From: Mortierella alpina
Lineage: Eukaryota > Mortierellomycota > Mortierellomycetes > Mortierellales > Mortierellaceae
NCBI GenBank assembly: GCA_029449245.1
Contig: JANATF010000001.1
Coordinates: 2,852,001 to 2,916,000 of the forward strand
Reading direction: 5' to 3'
DNA length: 64,000 nt
Below the pieces are notes generated by a model that had not been told where the DNA came from, did no database searches, and worked only from the letters and a program-made list of their open reading frames with translations. Positions 1 through 12,600 of this stretch are shown here, piece by piece (within the stretch, counting starts at the first letter, position 1; each line of letters begins with the position of its first letter). Made by a program: the position numbers and the translations under genes.

Positions 1-3000
1 CTACCAAAAAGAGCGATCAAGTAAATGTAGTTAGAGACAACATCATAAGAGAAGGCGTGTGCAGATAAAAATAAACGTTCGTTTTTGGTAGAGCATTGTT
101 CCAAAAGCAACACATGTGGACGTGTACCTGCGACAGATTGAATGCCATCCATCGTCCGACTAACGATGATGGCCAACAGCTGTGTAAAAGCCGACTCGCA
201 TTCCAGTTCCGATACGTTTCTCTGTCTCGCCGGGGCGAATGCCGTTGCAGCATAGCCCTCTACATCCACAACCACAGGTCCTGCTACGGTCGTAGATGAA
301 GCCACTCCAGGGGAAGTTGCATGTCCATTTTTGCTTGATGAGGCTGCAACAGTCATTGATCCAAGCTTGGAGTTCAATGACCCTCCCGTTGTTTCCAAGT
401 AGTAGACGGGAACCATCCTGGCAGCGGCATCGAGCCAACAAGGGAAGGCGCGTTGCTGAAAGCCTGTCTCGATCACTCGCATCAATGTCGGGAAGGGCAG
501 ATACAGCGGAGAGAATTGGGAGACTGTCATCATTGTCTTGATGATTTGACATACTTTCTATAAAGAGTGGTCGTTAGTCCATGTTGATAGTGTGTTCGCA
601 TCCGATACGCAACTCGTAAAGGCTGATTTGCGCACTTGGTCCCAAGGGACACAGTGGCAAAAACCCCTCTTTTCCAGAGAGAGTGGGGTGTTACCTCTAT
701 AATTTCCAGCTCGTGTGGCCATAACATCACAGCGCCTTGAATGGTTTGTTCCATAGACCTCGACAACTCGACCGCCATTCCACCTGTTGCCAAGGCTCTA
801 CTCCTGTCCTCTACTGTCTTTTGGTACACCAAAATTCTTTCATCGGGCGAGCGAATGTCATCCTCTAAGGGCGATAATAATCCTTTGCAACAGAGCAGCA
901 AAAACTCGAGTTGCTGCAACATTGTGGCCGATACTGGTCCCAGTTCGGTTTCTCCATTGCTTCCTGTTTGGACACGATCGGTTGCCTGGTCGACGCTTCC
1001 TGCAGTTGCAAGCCGCTGTCTCCGCGTTTCCAGGCACTCGTTTGATCGTGAAAAGATGTCTCCAAGCAGGCCTACCAGCGGACCTATACTGCGTTCCACG
1101 GGCAGGGTCTGGATGACAGTGGCGATTGAAAACACAACGCTCCCTTTGATGGACGGGTCAATGGCGCGCTCAACATTTGAAAACACGGTCATGAATGCGT
1201 CAATGGCCTCAACAAGAGACTCTCGACAAGTGTCGCAGATATTCTTCAGAGCCTTGGCTGCATATGGGGCCAGCTGAGGGATTTCGAGAGCAGGTATCAC
1301 AAAATTCAGGGCAGGGAGTAGGAACTGCGGGTGAGCTTTGAACCAGTCGGCATAGGAACCTGGAGTTACAAGGGAGTCGGTGTTAGTCAGAGGCTCAAAA
1401 GAACAACTCGAGTTACACCGCATGTAATCCAGAAGGAGGCGTGTTTTTCTCATACCAACGAGACTCAGCGCCGTCTCCCGAGCGCGACAAACAACATTTG
1501 TTGGTAGTCTCCCGAATATTTGGTCGCTAAAAAATCGCGGAAGCTGCACATTCTCCGTGTGTGGTACAACCTCTGAGAGTGCTTTCAAACAGTAGAGGGT
1601 CGCTTCTAGTTGTAGAAATTCCGCCTCTAGTTGTGAATTCTCCAAGATGTTGGCTCCTGCTAATGACGCCTTTTGAATCCCATCCAGCTGGGCTATGCAT
1701 GTGTCGATAAGAAGTGAGAGGATCCGCTCGTGAAGGACGTGGTAAGAGTTGATGAGGGTATCGGCTATTTCTTGGCGGTGGCCTGCAAAGTCTTGCCGGA
1801 TATCACGGGTCCACGAGAGCCATATCTTGTGCGGAGGAAACTCCAGCTTCTTCCTGAGGACCTCCGCCAACCGGATGTATACGTGAATGGACGCATTCTT
1901 AATTGCATCCAATGACTCCTTGTCCAGCCCAGTGATATTGGAGGCGGAAGAAATAGAGGACAAGACTACCTGGCGGTCGTCATCCAAGCTCGCTCTCTCT
2001 CCATCGTGTTCTTCAGAGTCGCCAGATGATAGCTCGCTCAGTGATTCTTGTAACATGTACCAAAAGTTGAGCGTGGAGTCACTGATCGTCTCGTCCTCGG
2101 CATAGTAACCTGGGAAGCCTGCAAATCCCATCATCATTTCCAGGTAAACCATGATATCCGGTCTCAGAAATTTAGCTGCGATCCAGTCCGAGAAGTTGTC
2201 GCCAAAGTTGGAAAGGAGCTGACATAAACTCTTCCCAATATCCTCGCTTTCAGCTATGGCGGTATACATGGAGTCATTGCGTTAGATCTGTGTACTTTTG
2301 TTCCATACGAGAAGAGAGGGCACACCAGAAAGCTACTGTGGCCATCGATATCAAATGTATGCTGGAGTACCTTGGACAGCTTCAAGATGCTTAGCGCGAG
2401 CCCATTCACTTGCAAAACATGGCATGAGTCCTTCGCAAATGGTATCCTGGTATCTTGAGGCAGATTTTGACGACATTATCTCTGTCCACACGTCGGCAGC
2501 CTCATCAAATGTGTCGTTATCCAGTAGGCAGTTCAGCACCAGACCAAGTAATGGCTGGATGACACTAAATCGTTGTGTGGGTGACGCGAGGGCATTACAG
2601 GTCAGCCTCCCACGTGGAAGAAATGGCATATGCCAAGATCCTGTAAGATGTCCAGTTTCTTGACTTACTCGAACGCGACACCATATTGGACCCAGCTTTT
2701 GAGACACACTAAAGCCTTCGCCTTTGAGGCAGAGTTATCGCCTACAAGGAGCTCCTGGATAGATGACATAACGATTGGCACTCCGTTTGAAACTTCGCTC
2801 GACAACTGTGCCCTGTTTTGAAACGGGTGTAAAGAGGAGTGAAAGCAAATTGTTAGCTTTCAGCGTATATATGTGCAAGGATGTGTCTCTTTCCTATTGC
2901 GGGTACGGAGCGATGTACTTGCCTCTTCATGGGCTCGATCTCCACTCGCCCGATTTCTTCTGGAACGATTGTCAAGAATTCCAGCAGGGACAGCTCCATG

Positions 3001-3994
3001 GCTTGCTGTGATAGGTATATTCCATCCACGGTCTGGTTCACTCGCGACTGCAACTCCTGTTTGAAGCTTCCAATAAAGTTTGACCAGTATGACGGCACTG
3101 CTCGCATGGCGAAGGCTGATAGCTATAACAAGATGTAAAAGAGAAATGTTATATCCCGTTAGTTGCTTGATCCTCAAGAGAGATGCCGTTAGTCTATTTC
3201 ACCACTTGAGTGTCCTTACAGCCAAGCAGAGTTTTGTCCGAATGAACGCTGGTCCACTAGAGTATCGAACAATCCAGCGCGTAAGCTCTCCTCGCATCCA
3301 GTCTATCCTATCTTCGGGGATCGTTTTCCTATGTCGGGAGAATATGTTTGGATGAGGAGCCATTTCTCGGGTGCAGAATTATACCTAGGTCATCCATCCG
3401 TGTCCCTTCTCTGAGGCTGTCCCTTACCAGTCGCGTGAGATTTTGACTTGGTAGGTGTGCGCCCCAAAAAACTGGCTGTTTTCGCTCTGTTAGATTCAAA
3501 AGGAGAGATGGGTCTGTCAGAGCTTTACGTCTCAAAATGATTATCATCGCAGTCTACTCGCCCAGTATTGTTTGCGCTTTTTCTCAGATTACCTGCGACG
3601 ATAACAAGTGGGGAGCCAGCTCCCATGCGAAAGGCTCCTTCTGAAGGTTGTGCAGGTACTCCTGTGCGGACTTCTGGTATGCCGCGTCTTGACTTGTGTA
3701 GAATTGTTGGATCACCTATAGTTGTATAGCAAGCACGAGCAGCATGCATAGCGAAAGAGGAAATGGCGCAGAGGGTCGTTTGTCAGTTTGTTATTTCTCG
3801 ATGTCGCCATTGTCAGCATCCAGCCCGTTTGTGAACAACACGATGCGTCTTTGTGGGAGGATCCAGTGTCGCTGCATCCCCCACATTGGCGGCACAGTGG
3901 GTTGTTGCTGCTTGCACAAAAGTACTAAACAGGTGACGCGTGTCTGGAAAGAGCTACCTGCCTCTTCTACTTGGGCCAATGTCGGGACAGCCAT
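1..3994 (-). CDS. Importin-13 / transportin-3-type karyopherin, 3' end outside window
   Basis: This is an importin-beta family nuclear transport receptor, which carries cargo through the nuclear pore under Ran control. The main exon (about 710-2269) encodes helical HEAT-repeat protein with the family stretch FPGYYAEDETISDSTLNFWY. N-terminal exons read MAVPTLAQ, then VIQQFYTSQDAAYQKSAQEY, then SENSQFFGAHTYQVKISRDW, which is a typical importin-beta N-terminal region (FFGA..L..KI). The chosen start at 3994 splices in phase if the donor is the gt directly after the Gln-8 codon. A C-terminal exon (about 128-520) contains RVIETGFQQRAFPCWLDAAA, then a Ser/Ala/Val-rich loop. Positions 1-127 look like an intron ending exactly at base 1, so the last exons are missing. 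At least seven introns are present, and the junction near 520-710 is unresolved. Importin-13 (yeast Kap122/Pdr6 class) is the best fit; transportin-3 is the alternative. Confidence 0.85.
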
Positions 3995-4799
3995 GGTCTT
4001 TAAGGTTGACGGAGAATGGAAAAGCGCGAATGGTTGCGAGGTGGAGTGCCTTAGGGCGGGACTACTACAATATAAGACAGGCATAAGCCACCCACGCCAC
4101 CAAACTTCATTTTTCGCAGCGGAGGTGGTCAGGCCAACGTCGCCGGGCCGATACTTTTCATACTCTCCCCAGACAAGCCAGTTCGCTGTCGAAGTTGCAT
4201 CAGGCACCGGTCTTTGTGAGCGTAGTATTCCCGACGATTGTGCAAGGATAGCTCGCCAGTCTTCCCATATCTGAAGTTTCGATCAGTCGAATTACATCGA
4301 AGGGGCCCGATACTGTACATAATGATTCGAGGATGTGGGTTGGTGCCTATTATGTTTTGGTCAACTTGTAGGAGGCGCACTGTTGCAACAAGAGGAATTG
4401 TGCGGCGAGAATGCAGGAAAGGCCAGTTGACAGAGCCGTGACGAAAAACCAGGAACTGCTATTGCAAAAGTCCTGATAGCACATGGAAGAGGCGCGAAAA
4501 AAAAAACACCGCGAGACGAATGCGATGCCGCCAGGTTTTTCAGCCAAGACCGTTTCCTACTGCAAGCTAGAGAGTGATGCACCTGTGTCATCTTGCATTC
4601 GCCAGTTTCTTCCTACTTGGTCAAGAAGCCTCTAGAAGCTTCGCAAATGAGCCTGCTTCAAGACTCTGCTCAGCCCCTTCAAGGAGGAGCAAAGGTGGTA
4701 CAAGAAAAAAAAATCATAAAAAAGGTGAGAGAATGCGAATGTGCACTTTTGAATCTCATTCACAGCTATCCCCTTTGCCCTTTTTGGCCCAACGCTAAC
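3995..4799. promoter_or_regulatory. Divergent intergenic region between importin-13-like and F-box genes
   Basis: The 805-bp interval separates two genes transcribed outward, so it should hold both promoters. I see A-rich runs (near 4498-4507 and 4707-4721) and no convincing coding exon or RNA gene. The reading frame of the F-box gene stays open upstream to about 4593, but that part is A-rich and unlike the rest of the protein. Confidence 0.4.
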
Positions 4800-6602
4800 A
4801 TGGACTCCACCTTGCACGCAGCGCATCCGAAGCAGCATACGAACCAGGATCGTGCCCTTTCCCTGCAAGAGTTGCGAGAACACATTGGATCGTATCTCAG
4901 CCGCAGTGATCTTGAGGCGCTGTGCCTCTCTTCTAAGGACTGGCACCAGGACTGGAGCCCAGTCTACTGGAAAAGTGTGTGCAAGCCCAAAGCCTGGACC
5001 GTCGACTTTGCCTCAAACGGTCATCTCATCAGGAGTTTAGAGCTGAGGACTTCCAAGCAGCTCGTCCTCGGTGCTATCCGAGACCATTGTCACCACCTCC
5101 GGCAGTTGAAATTAACCTCTTACAAGCTGACGCCAGAGACATTCAAAGAGTGCATCATGGGATTGCCGCCTTCCACAACTCCAAAGGCAGCCCAAGAACA
5201 GGAGACACCGGAACAAGCCAACGTCATAGATATCCCCTCAGCTCTGGAGCCTTGCTTTGACAAGAGCGCGTATCTCTCCAATAGCTTGCATAGGCTCGAC
5301 TTGCGCACGGCACCTGAGGTGTGTGAGATCATGCTGCCGTGGCTCACGCGTGCCAAAAAGGCTGGGCAATTGCAAGGCTTACGTTCGATGGTCATGCTAC
5401 CTGCCGTGATCATGTACACATGCATTACCGTGGATCCTGGACCAGAGCGGTTCGTCAAACTGTCAGACATTTATGCATTTCTGGACGCCTTCCCAGCTCT
5501 CACCGAGTTCTCTACAGGCGACATGAAAATCATGGACGATATTCAACCTATACACAAGGAAGCACCAACAACTCGAGGAGCTTCATACTCACCAAAAGTG
5601 ACTTCAGTGGCAAGAGGAGCAACGGAACCACGGGTGTACCCCAGCATCTGCAGTCTCGAGTTGCATGTTGAAAACGATACGTTGTTTGAGAAGGTTGCCT
5701 CTCGGATACCCAATATAACAAAGTTGTCGGTTCACCTCGCCGGGTCTAGCAACATCATTCCAGCCATCCGAAAGCACTACCCTGGCCTCAAGATACTGGT
5801 CGTGGACATGTCCTCTCATTCAAAGTACTACCAGCCATTCACCGATGAAGACATTGAAGGTCAACGGCGCGAGTTTAAGGACTGGATCGACCTCTTTCAA
5901 GGGTTACCCCATCTTGAATCTCTCAGCACTCAATTCACAAGCTTGCCTTTGACCGTCATGGAATCTTTGGCATCATCGTGTCCAAGACTCGAGCAGCTCA
6001 ATTTCGGATACAGCACTTCTCTTTCCGTACCTGGTCTAGAATTGCTCCTACGCAGCTGTACGCGGTTGAAGGATATTCGTATGGAGGACCAGACACTGCC
6101 ACCCTCTATCATCGCCAATGACGAATTCTGGAGATCTCCTGTAGAGACGCTGTATCTGGATCAGGTCAAATTGCAAACGGAGGAGGACATGGATAACTTT
6201 CGACGCCGAATTCGACAGTTGCCCACCCTCAGATCTCTCACCTTCAATGGATGCTCACGCCTGTCAGCAAGGGTTCTGCTCGAGCCTCATGAGTACGGTC
6301 TGGCTTCTGCCGGCCAAGAATCAAATGATCCTCAGTCAGCCAAAGCGCGTGATGGGGCGTCGTTCAATGAGAAAAGCGAGCCGATTCGTGCCAATACGAT
6401 GGATATTTCTCGCAACACCATTGCATATCCAAACTTGGAGAAACTATCCATCGAATGGTTCAATGACCCACTCCTCTCCGACTCGGGCGAAGCGTTTTCG
6501 AAAATGCTAGACCATATGCCATGTCTGAGGTCTTTAGTGCTGGTCCAAGATTTCACGGAGGAGGAGCTTCATCAGGTACGCAGACGGCTTATTCGTAGCT
6601 AG
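4800..6602 (+). CDS. F-box / leucine-rich-repeat protein
   Basis: Single-exon gene of 600 residues. An F-box lies at about residues 15-60 (LSLQELREHIGSYLSRSDLE, followed by the typical C-L-S-S-K-D-W and Y-W-K-S-V positions). The remainder is a series of irregular leucine-rich repeats with recurring LRSL, LRSLTFNGCSRLS and LEKLSIEW patterns. F-box proteins bind Skp1 and bring substrates to an SCF ubiquitin ligase; the LRR part would choose the substrate. The frame extends 69 codons upstream of the chosen ATG, but the Met at 4800 directly precedes the F-box at the usual distance. Such F-box/LRR genes form large families in Mortierella-like fungi. The substrate cannot be told from sequence. Confidence 0.85.
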   Translation: MDSTLHAAHPKQHTNQDRALSLQELREHIGSYLSRSDLEALCLSSKDWHQDWSPVYWKSVCKPKAWTVDFASNGHLIRSLELRTSKQLVLGAIRDHCHHLRQLKLTSYKLTPETFKECIMGLPPSTTPKAAQEQETPEQANVIDIPSALEPCFDKSAYLSNSLHRLDLRTAPEVCEIMLPWLTRAKKAGQLQGLRSMVMLPAVIMYTCITVDPGPERFVKLSDIYAFLDAFPALTEFSTGDMKIMDDIQPIHKEAPTTRGASYSPKVTSVARGATEPRVYPSICSLELHVENDTLFEKVASRIPNITKLSVHLAGSSNIIPAIRKHYPGLKILVVDMSSHSKYYQPFTDEDIEGQRREFKDWIDLFQGLPHLESLSTQFTSLPLTVMESLASSCPRLEQLNFGYSTSLSVPGLELLLRSCTRLKDIRMEDQTLPPSIIANDEFWRSPVETLYLDQVKLQTEEDMDNFRRRIRQLPTLRSLTFNGCSRLSARVLLEPHEYGLASAGQESNDPQSAKARDGASFNEKSEPIRANTMDISRNTIAYPNLEKLSIEWFNDPLLSDSGEAFSKMLDHMPCLRSLVLVQDFTEEELHQVRRRLIRS

Positions 6603-6795
6603 AGCCCCCACTTCTCACTCTCTCCCATCCTCTACCCATTTTCATTTCCTCACTCACACTCATATGGTGTTTCATACAAACAAACATGACAGTACAAATT
6701 AGTATCATCCTGGCCATCAATTGCGCAACGCTGAAAACACGGCCATTAGAGGTGTGACCAGGAGGAATGGTGGTGACAAAGAGAGATATATATAT

Positions 6796-8905
6796 TTATG
6801 CGGTGATATCCGTGCGACGCTTCACTCTGACGGGAAGTCCGTGTTGCATAGGCAGCGTCAGCGAAGGGTAATAAGCCGGCTCCAAGTCAGGATCGACCAA
6901 CTCGAACGTAAACTTCTGCACCATCATCGACATGAGCGTGATAGCCTCGATAGTAGCAAAGTTTTGACCAAGGCATGTACGGGGTCCAAGATGAAAAGCA
7001 ACAAATTTGGCTGGGGAGGGCTTCTCGCCCGAGAGCCAGCGCTCTGGTTTGTACTTTTTGGCATCTAGTACAACGATACATATGCGAAAGGGCCGATGAC
7101 ATTGTAAGAATCCACTTGTCCTTCAGGGTTCCAGCACTCCTCAATGCTTATTCGCCTATCAGGACACCCTTCACTACTTCCTTACCTGGTCCCCAAATGT
7201 CCTCGTCCCTGCCCATAGCCCAAGAGCTCCAGCCAATCTTTTCGCCCTTGTACACTTTCACGCCGCTGGGTAAGACATCATCCTCAACACAAGTCTTGAA
7301 GTTCTTCGGGACACTATTAGAAAGGGCAATCAGTTCAAGACGGTAGAAGAGTCAGCAGGCAAAATAAAAATGGCAGCAAATTTTGTTCAAAAAATAAACG
7401 AGAAGTGACCCGTTACCTGGGATACAGTCTAAGCGCCTCATAAAAACAAGACTCTGCATACTTTTGCAGCTTCGTGGACTCATAGGTTGGATAGCCCCCC
7501 TGCAATTCGCGGTCGGTCTCCTCCATCAACTTCTTGACCATACTGTGATCAGCGCTGGATCGGTGCAGCAGATAGAACATCCATGAGAGCGCCTGTGCGG
7601 TCGTATCGCGTCCCGCCAAAATAAAGTTGTTCAGCGTGTCTTTGAGCATCTCATCCGACAGAGGTTCGCCGTCCTCACCCTCCGTGTCCATGAACAACTG
7701 CATCAAATCCTTGCGGTCCTTCCGGTCCGTCTCCTGCCGCCGCTTTCGAATCACATCGTATGCAAACTTGTTGACAATCTCAACGTCCCGGTCAACTTGA
7801 TCCGCAGTGCCGTGCATCCACTCCTTGAGTGCCGAAAGAGGCGACACCAATCTCTCCGAAAGAGCGTGGTTCAGGCGATCGAATGCTGCAGCAAACGGAA
7901 CTTCATCACCAGGCTTACTGAGACATCCAAAGGACTGACCAAATGCAATCTCGCCAAATGAGTCTAAAGAACGAAAACAAGCGTTGTCAATAACTGGAGA
8001 GAAGACAGAAGGAGGTGAGAGTGTATCTATGGTAAAGTACAAATTTGCTCTCCCCTTACCGAGCGTGTACTTGTAGAACAGCTCCTGCAGATCGACCACC
8101 TCACCGCTATCAGCCTTTGTACCGAGATAGTTGAGAACGAGGTCTCCTTCCTCGCAAAACACATCGCTCGTGTAATTGCGGAAGGACTTGACGTTGAAGA
8201 TATGGCTAGCAAGTTTGCGCTGCCATTTCCAATGCTATGCATGATTCGAGGAATAATAGCACAAATCTTGTTAGGTATCCATTACCAGGGCCAAATGAAC
8301 ACGGATTACCTAATGTTTCGTGCTACAGTGGCATTGCGGGTTACCTGACCATCCGCTCCAAAGATGCCTGCATAATCATGTCATTATCAAGAGCAAAGTG
8401 GATTAGCTTCAGAGCTTCAGACATACACAAAATTGCGCCGTGGCCCAAAAAAAAAATTATGGCTAGTTAATTTACCTTCTCCGACCAAAGGCTTTAGCTT
8501 GCTCTTCAAGAACGGGCCCTTTTCATACGCCCAGAAATTGAGCCTGAGCATATGGTCAATGTCGTCTGGGCTCGAGATGTTGATGAATCGGCCTACTCCT
8601 GGCGCTGTCATCGTGAAGACCTTGCCGAACTGTTCGTGGGTCCGGACCTGTCGCTGCAGGATCTGGTTCCGGGGCAAGATGGCAAACTGGTATATGTTTC
8701 CGAGCAAAGGCACGCTCCACGGCCCAGTGATGTCGGACCGCGGGCGAACGCCATAGGCGGTCTTGCGATATTTGATCAACAGGTAGAGGATATAGACTCC
8801 AAGCGTCTTGGAGATATTGGAACGGGTCAAGATCTGGGCGAGGACACGGGTAAAGGCCGCCAGCATGGGGGCTGATGATGGAGAGACAGCGGTCGTGGGT
8901 GTCAT
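6796..8905 (-). CDS. Cytochrome P450 monooxygenase (CYP704/CYP52-like)
   Basis: A multi-exon cytochrome P450. Diagnostic motifs are present in order: an N-terminal hydrophobic anchor (about residues 30-45, LGVYILYLLIKY), a proline-rich GPWSVPLLGN hinge, the I-helix oxygen-binding AGRDTT, the K-helix E-A-L-R (ESCFYEALRLYP), and the heme-cysteine loop FHLGPRTCLG near the C-terminus. These make a functional, ER-anchored heme monooxygenase likely. The C-W/GRDTT/FHLGPR combination resembles fatty-acid or alkane omega-hydroxylases (CYP52, CYP63, CYP704), but the substrate is an inference. At least five introns interrupt it; exon ends near 7085-7190, 7320-7410, 7965-8060 and 8235-8480 are approximate. 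The Met at 8905 was chosen; the frame stays open to a further Met at 9007. It is convergent with the F-box gene, with 193 bp between. Confidence 0.87.
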
Positions 8906-9097
8906 TTTGCTGGTGTAGCCGTGAGCCGAGATTAAAGTGACAAGGTTTGAAGTGGTGTTGCACGAGCAGTATGATCGAAAGGGGAGAGTGTGGGAGAAGA
9001 GACGCAAGAAACTATAATACTCAAAGGGAGCCTAGGGAAGAGAGAAGCAGGCAGTGCTGGCGTTGGAAAATGAAGGAAGGCGATGGAGAGCAGCAGT

Positions 9098-9138
<41 letters not shown>

Positions 9139-9628
9139 GAGAGAGAGAGGAAGAGAGAGAGAAGGAGAAGGAAAGAGAGGGAAAGAAACACTGAGAGGTA
9201 AAGAGAGAAAGCGAGAGAGAGAGAGTGGGAGAGTGAGGATGCGGAGGTGGAGAAACAAAGGTGAGCAAACAAAACCTTGACGTGGTCGGTTGGCTCATCG
9301 ATCATCCCTCGGGCGCTTTGGTCTCGTTGTTGCACCCCTTTTGGGCAAAAACCTCTGTCAAAGCACTGCCATCTCGGCACAATTTCTGCCGGCAGCAATC
9401 GCAATTGCCGAAAGCTTGTCTTGAGGGTATGAACGGTACATATCCTCGTTGAACGCAAGTAAGCAACGTGCTGCGCGCGCATCGATCGTAGTATATATAG
9501 AAGAAACATGTTGACACCGCCAATCGCGATCGCATGGAACCATACATTCATGTTCTTCAAAAAAACAACAAATCCACTTGTGGAGACGGCGCCGGCTGTT
9601 GTTGTGAGAATGAGACGATACGTGTTTA
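8906..9628. promoter_or_regulatory. P450 upstream region with GA microsatellite, also ATPase 3' flank
   Basis: This interval holds the presumed promoter of the minus-strand P450 and the 3' flank of the minus-strand ATPase. It contains a strongly purine-biased tract at about 9000-9260. I see no gene. The serine/leucine-rich frames on the minus strand here arise from the GA repeat. Confidence 0.35.
9099..9236. repeat. GA-rich microsatellite
   Basis: Almost pure (AG)n at about 9099-9130, followed by imperfect GA/GGAA repeats to about 9236. It lies roughly 200-330 bp upstream of the P450 start codon. On the minus strand this reads as a polypyrimidine CT tract, a common promoter element in fungi. 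Confidence 0.9.
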
Positions 9629-12600
9629 TTACCAGGCAGCCTTGGCAATAAGACTTCTTGGAAATGCCCTCACGATCAGCTTGCGGATCTCATCGGCCAT
9701 GATGATGAAGACTGCACAGGGCAGAGGCAACAGCCAGTACTTGATCGGCACCGAGTTGGTCAGCATGACCTTCTGAATGCCTGGTACCTCCGTCACAAGC
9801 ACAGCCACCAAAAAGGAGGCAAAAATACCGAGGAACAGCCACAGGTTGCGGCGTTGCTTTCGGAACGGATCTGCCTGGAGCGTGGACAGGCGCCGGTTGC
9901 GAACCGAGAGAATGTTGCCCCACTGCAGAATGACCAGTGTAATAAAGCACACACACTGGCCTGTGTTGACATAGTAGCCGGTAAAATCCTCCATCGTGAT
10001 TCCGGGCTTGAGGTTCTTGAGACTCTCTTCGCTGATGATACCGAAAGTAAAGACGAGGTCACTGAATCCGAGGCCGGTGTACTCCTTGAGGTAAAGGAAG
10101 AAGAACATGTTGCAGAAAAAGGTCATCATCGAGCCGATGAAGAAGTAGGACTGCGAGTAGATCTTGAGTGTGATCAAGTGCTCCTTCTTGGAGTTGCGCG
10201 GCTTGAGTGACAGCAGGTCAAATTCTTCCTGCTCCATCACAAGAGCAGTACAGGGAAGGGCTTTATGCCAAGTAATGTGAACATCGATGCAGCGTTAGAA
10301 AGGTACACGCAGACGATACGACTCGCCAGACAATGTCATCATAATACACTCCAAGGGAGACATACCATCGGTGAAGCAGCACACAATGACCATCAGGAAT
10401 GAGGACAGAGTCAGAGGGGTGCCCAAGAACACATTGATAAGCACCGGCCAGACCTCACTCCATGATCCAGCCGGGAGAAGATATCCAATGACCTTCTGCA
10501 AGTTCTGGAACGTCAACCGACCAAGGCGAATGGCGACGGGGATCGAGTCGAATCCACCCAGCAAGATCAAATCTGCAGCCTCAATGGCCACATCCGAGCC
10601 GGACACGACCGCAACTCCTACATCGGCAGCCTTTAGGGCTGGCGCATCGTTGACACCGTCACCAGTTACTGCGACTATTCCATCACGCTGCTGGAACTCG
10701 GTTACAATCCTCAACTTTTGCTCGGGCGAGGTACGCGCAAAGACAATTTCCTCATAGGTGCAAACGAGATCCCATTCACCAGGACTCATTTTGGCCAGGT
10801 CAGATCCAGTGAGAACCAAGGAGGTGCCCTCACGGACCCGAGGACGACCCTCCTCAACCTGATCAAAGTTATCGTCGAATGACTTTTCGGATCCATGGTA
10901 GTCCAAAGCTTTCGTACCCAGAGTTGGGTCCATAATGTGTTCGTACGTGTGAGGCTCGCGTTCTCCAGCAAAGAGTCCAATTTGTTTGGCAATCGCAGCG
11001 GCGGTCAGTCCAAAGTCTCCAGTCACCATAAAGAAGCGAGTTCCAGCGCCGCGGCAGGCACGGATGGTTTCCTTGATTTCGGGCCGGGGAGGGTCCATGA
11101 TTCCGACAAGTCCCAAAATACAAAGCGCTTGAAGACCCTGTTCCCGAAGCTCTTCCTGAGCAGCATTTGATGAGGAGGGGCCAGCGGCTGAAAGGTTGTG
11201 TTCAGCCAAGTAGGGGCTGTAGCGACCCTTGCAAAGCATCAACACTCGCTGTCCACGGCGGGACCAAGCTTGCTGGATCCTGGAGAGCTCCCCAATCATG
11301 TCAGTAGTCAAAGGCTGCGGGCTGGTCTTGTTTGTACTTGACAGATAGGATGTGCAGTGAGGCAGGAGGACATCGGGGGCACCCTTGACAAAGACAAGCA
11401 TGTCATCTTTCTCGTTGGCAGTCAGCTTGGAGGCGTCCATCATGTTTTGCCCAAACAACGTCTTGATGACCTGAGGTTGATCAGCGGTGCCTTGAAAGAC
11501 AGTCATCATCCACTTGTTGCGAGAGTTGAATGGGATCTCATGCTTACGCTCAAAGCATTTGGACAAGGCCGTTGTGTCAGAGACCTGGGAAGCAAAGCGA
11601 AGAAGGGCGCTGTCGGTGGCATCTCCAAGAACCTTGCGCTCGCTGATGGGCAAATTCTTGGACTCGGCGTCAAACTTGGCATTGTTGCAGAGGAAAGCTG
11701 CAGTTTGAAGCTGGCGGAGGGACAGAAGCAAGTGGTCGTCGTCGGGCTGAGGCAGGCTGCCTGAACCGCGGCCGTTCTTTTCAATGGCGGCACGAGCCTC
11801 ATCGGGAGTCGACTCGTGGTCCAGGAAGGCAATGTTAGTGACATGCATCTTGTTCTCGGTCAGCGTTCCAGTCTTGTCCGAGCAGATGATATTAACGCAG
11901 CCCAAGGTCTCGACAGTGCTAAGAGCCTTTGGCAGGATGTTGTTCTCTCGCATTCTTCTGGCAATCATAAGCAGTGTCAACGAGACACAGACAGGTACAC
12001 CTTGTGATAAAGTTAATCAACATGGAAGGATGGGTTGTCGTGTTAGCATGGGGACGCTCGCTGTACCGAATGTGAATGTGACAGTAAGCCTATAATATTA
12101 GAAGTCTTGAAGTCTTTACCTTCAGGGATGAAGGCAATGACACAGCCCATCAGAGTGACAAGCATGCTGGCAACAGACATAAAGTCGGGGTATGTAGGAC
12201 GCAACCAGGCGATCCAAGCGATAAAGATGATCATGATGAGTGTCACGGTCATGGTGATAATGATCCGGATAAAGCGCGTAATCTCTTGCTGGATAATGGT
12301 TGTCTTTGGCTTGCGACCCGTAGTCAGTTTGTTGATGCGGCCCATTAGTGTGTCGTTACCCTTGAGGACCACAATACCGATGCAAGATCCCTGGATCACA
12401 TGAGTCCCCATGAAGGCGATATTCTTGGACTCCAAAAAGTTGTCGTCCGTGAATGATGTGCTTGCCTCGATTGCCTCGCTTTCACCAGTAAGCACAGAGC
12501 GGTCGAAACGGGTATCGTTCGAAGCAGTGAGGATCCTTAAATCTGCAGGGACTTTGTTGCCAAGTGAGAGGTGGACGCGATCGCCCACAACCAGACTAGA

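Noticed and set aside
741-1277. 178-codon plus-strand frame
   Set aside because: It is a shadow of the importin-13-like exon on the opposite strand, with no family features.
9021-9560. 179-codon minus-strand frame rich in Ser and Leu
   Set aside because: It is the translation of the GA/CT microsatellite. No domain is present, and it lies in the P450 upstream region.
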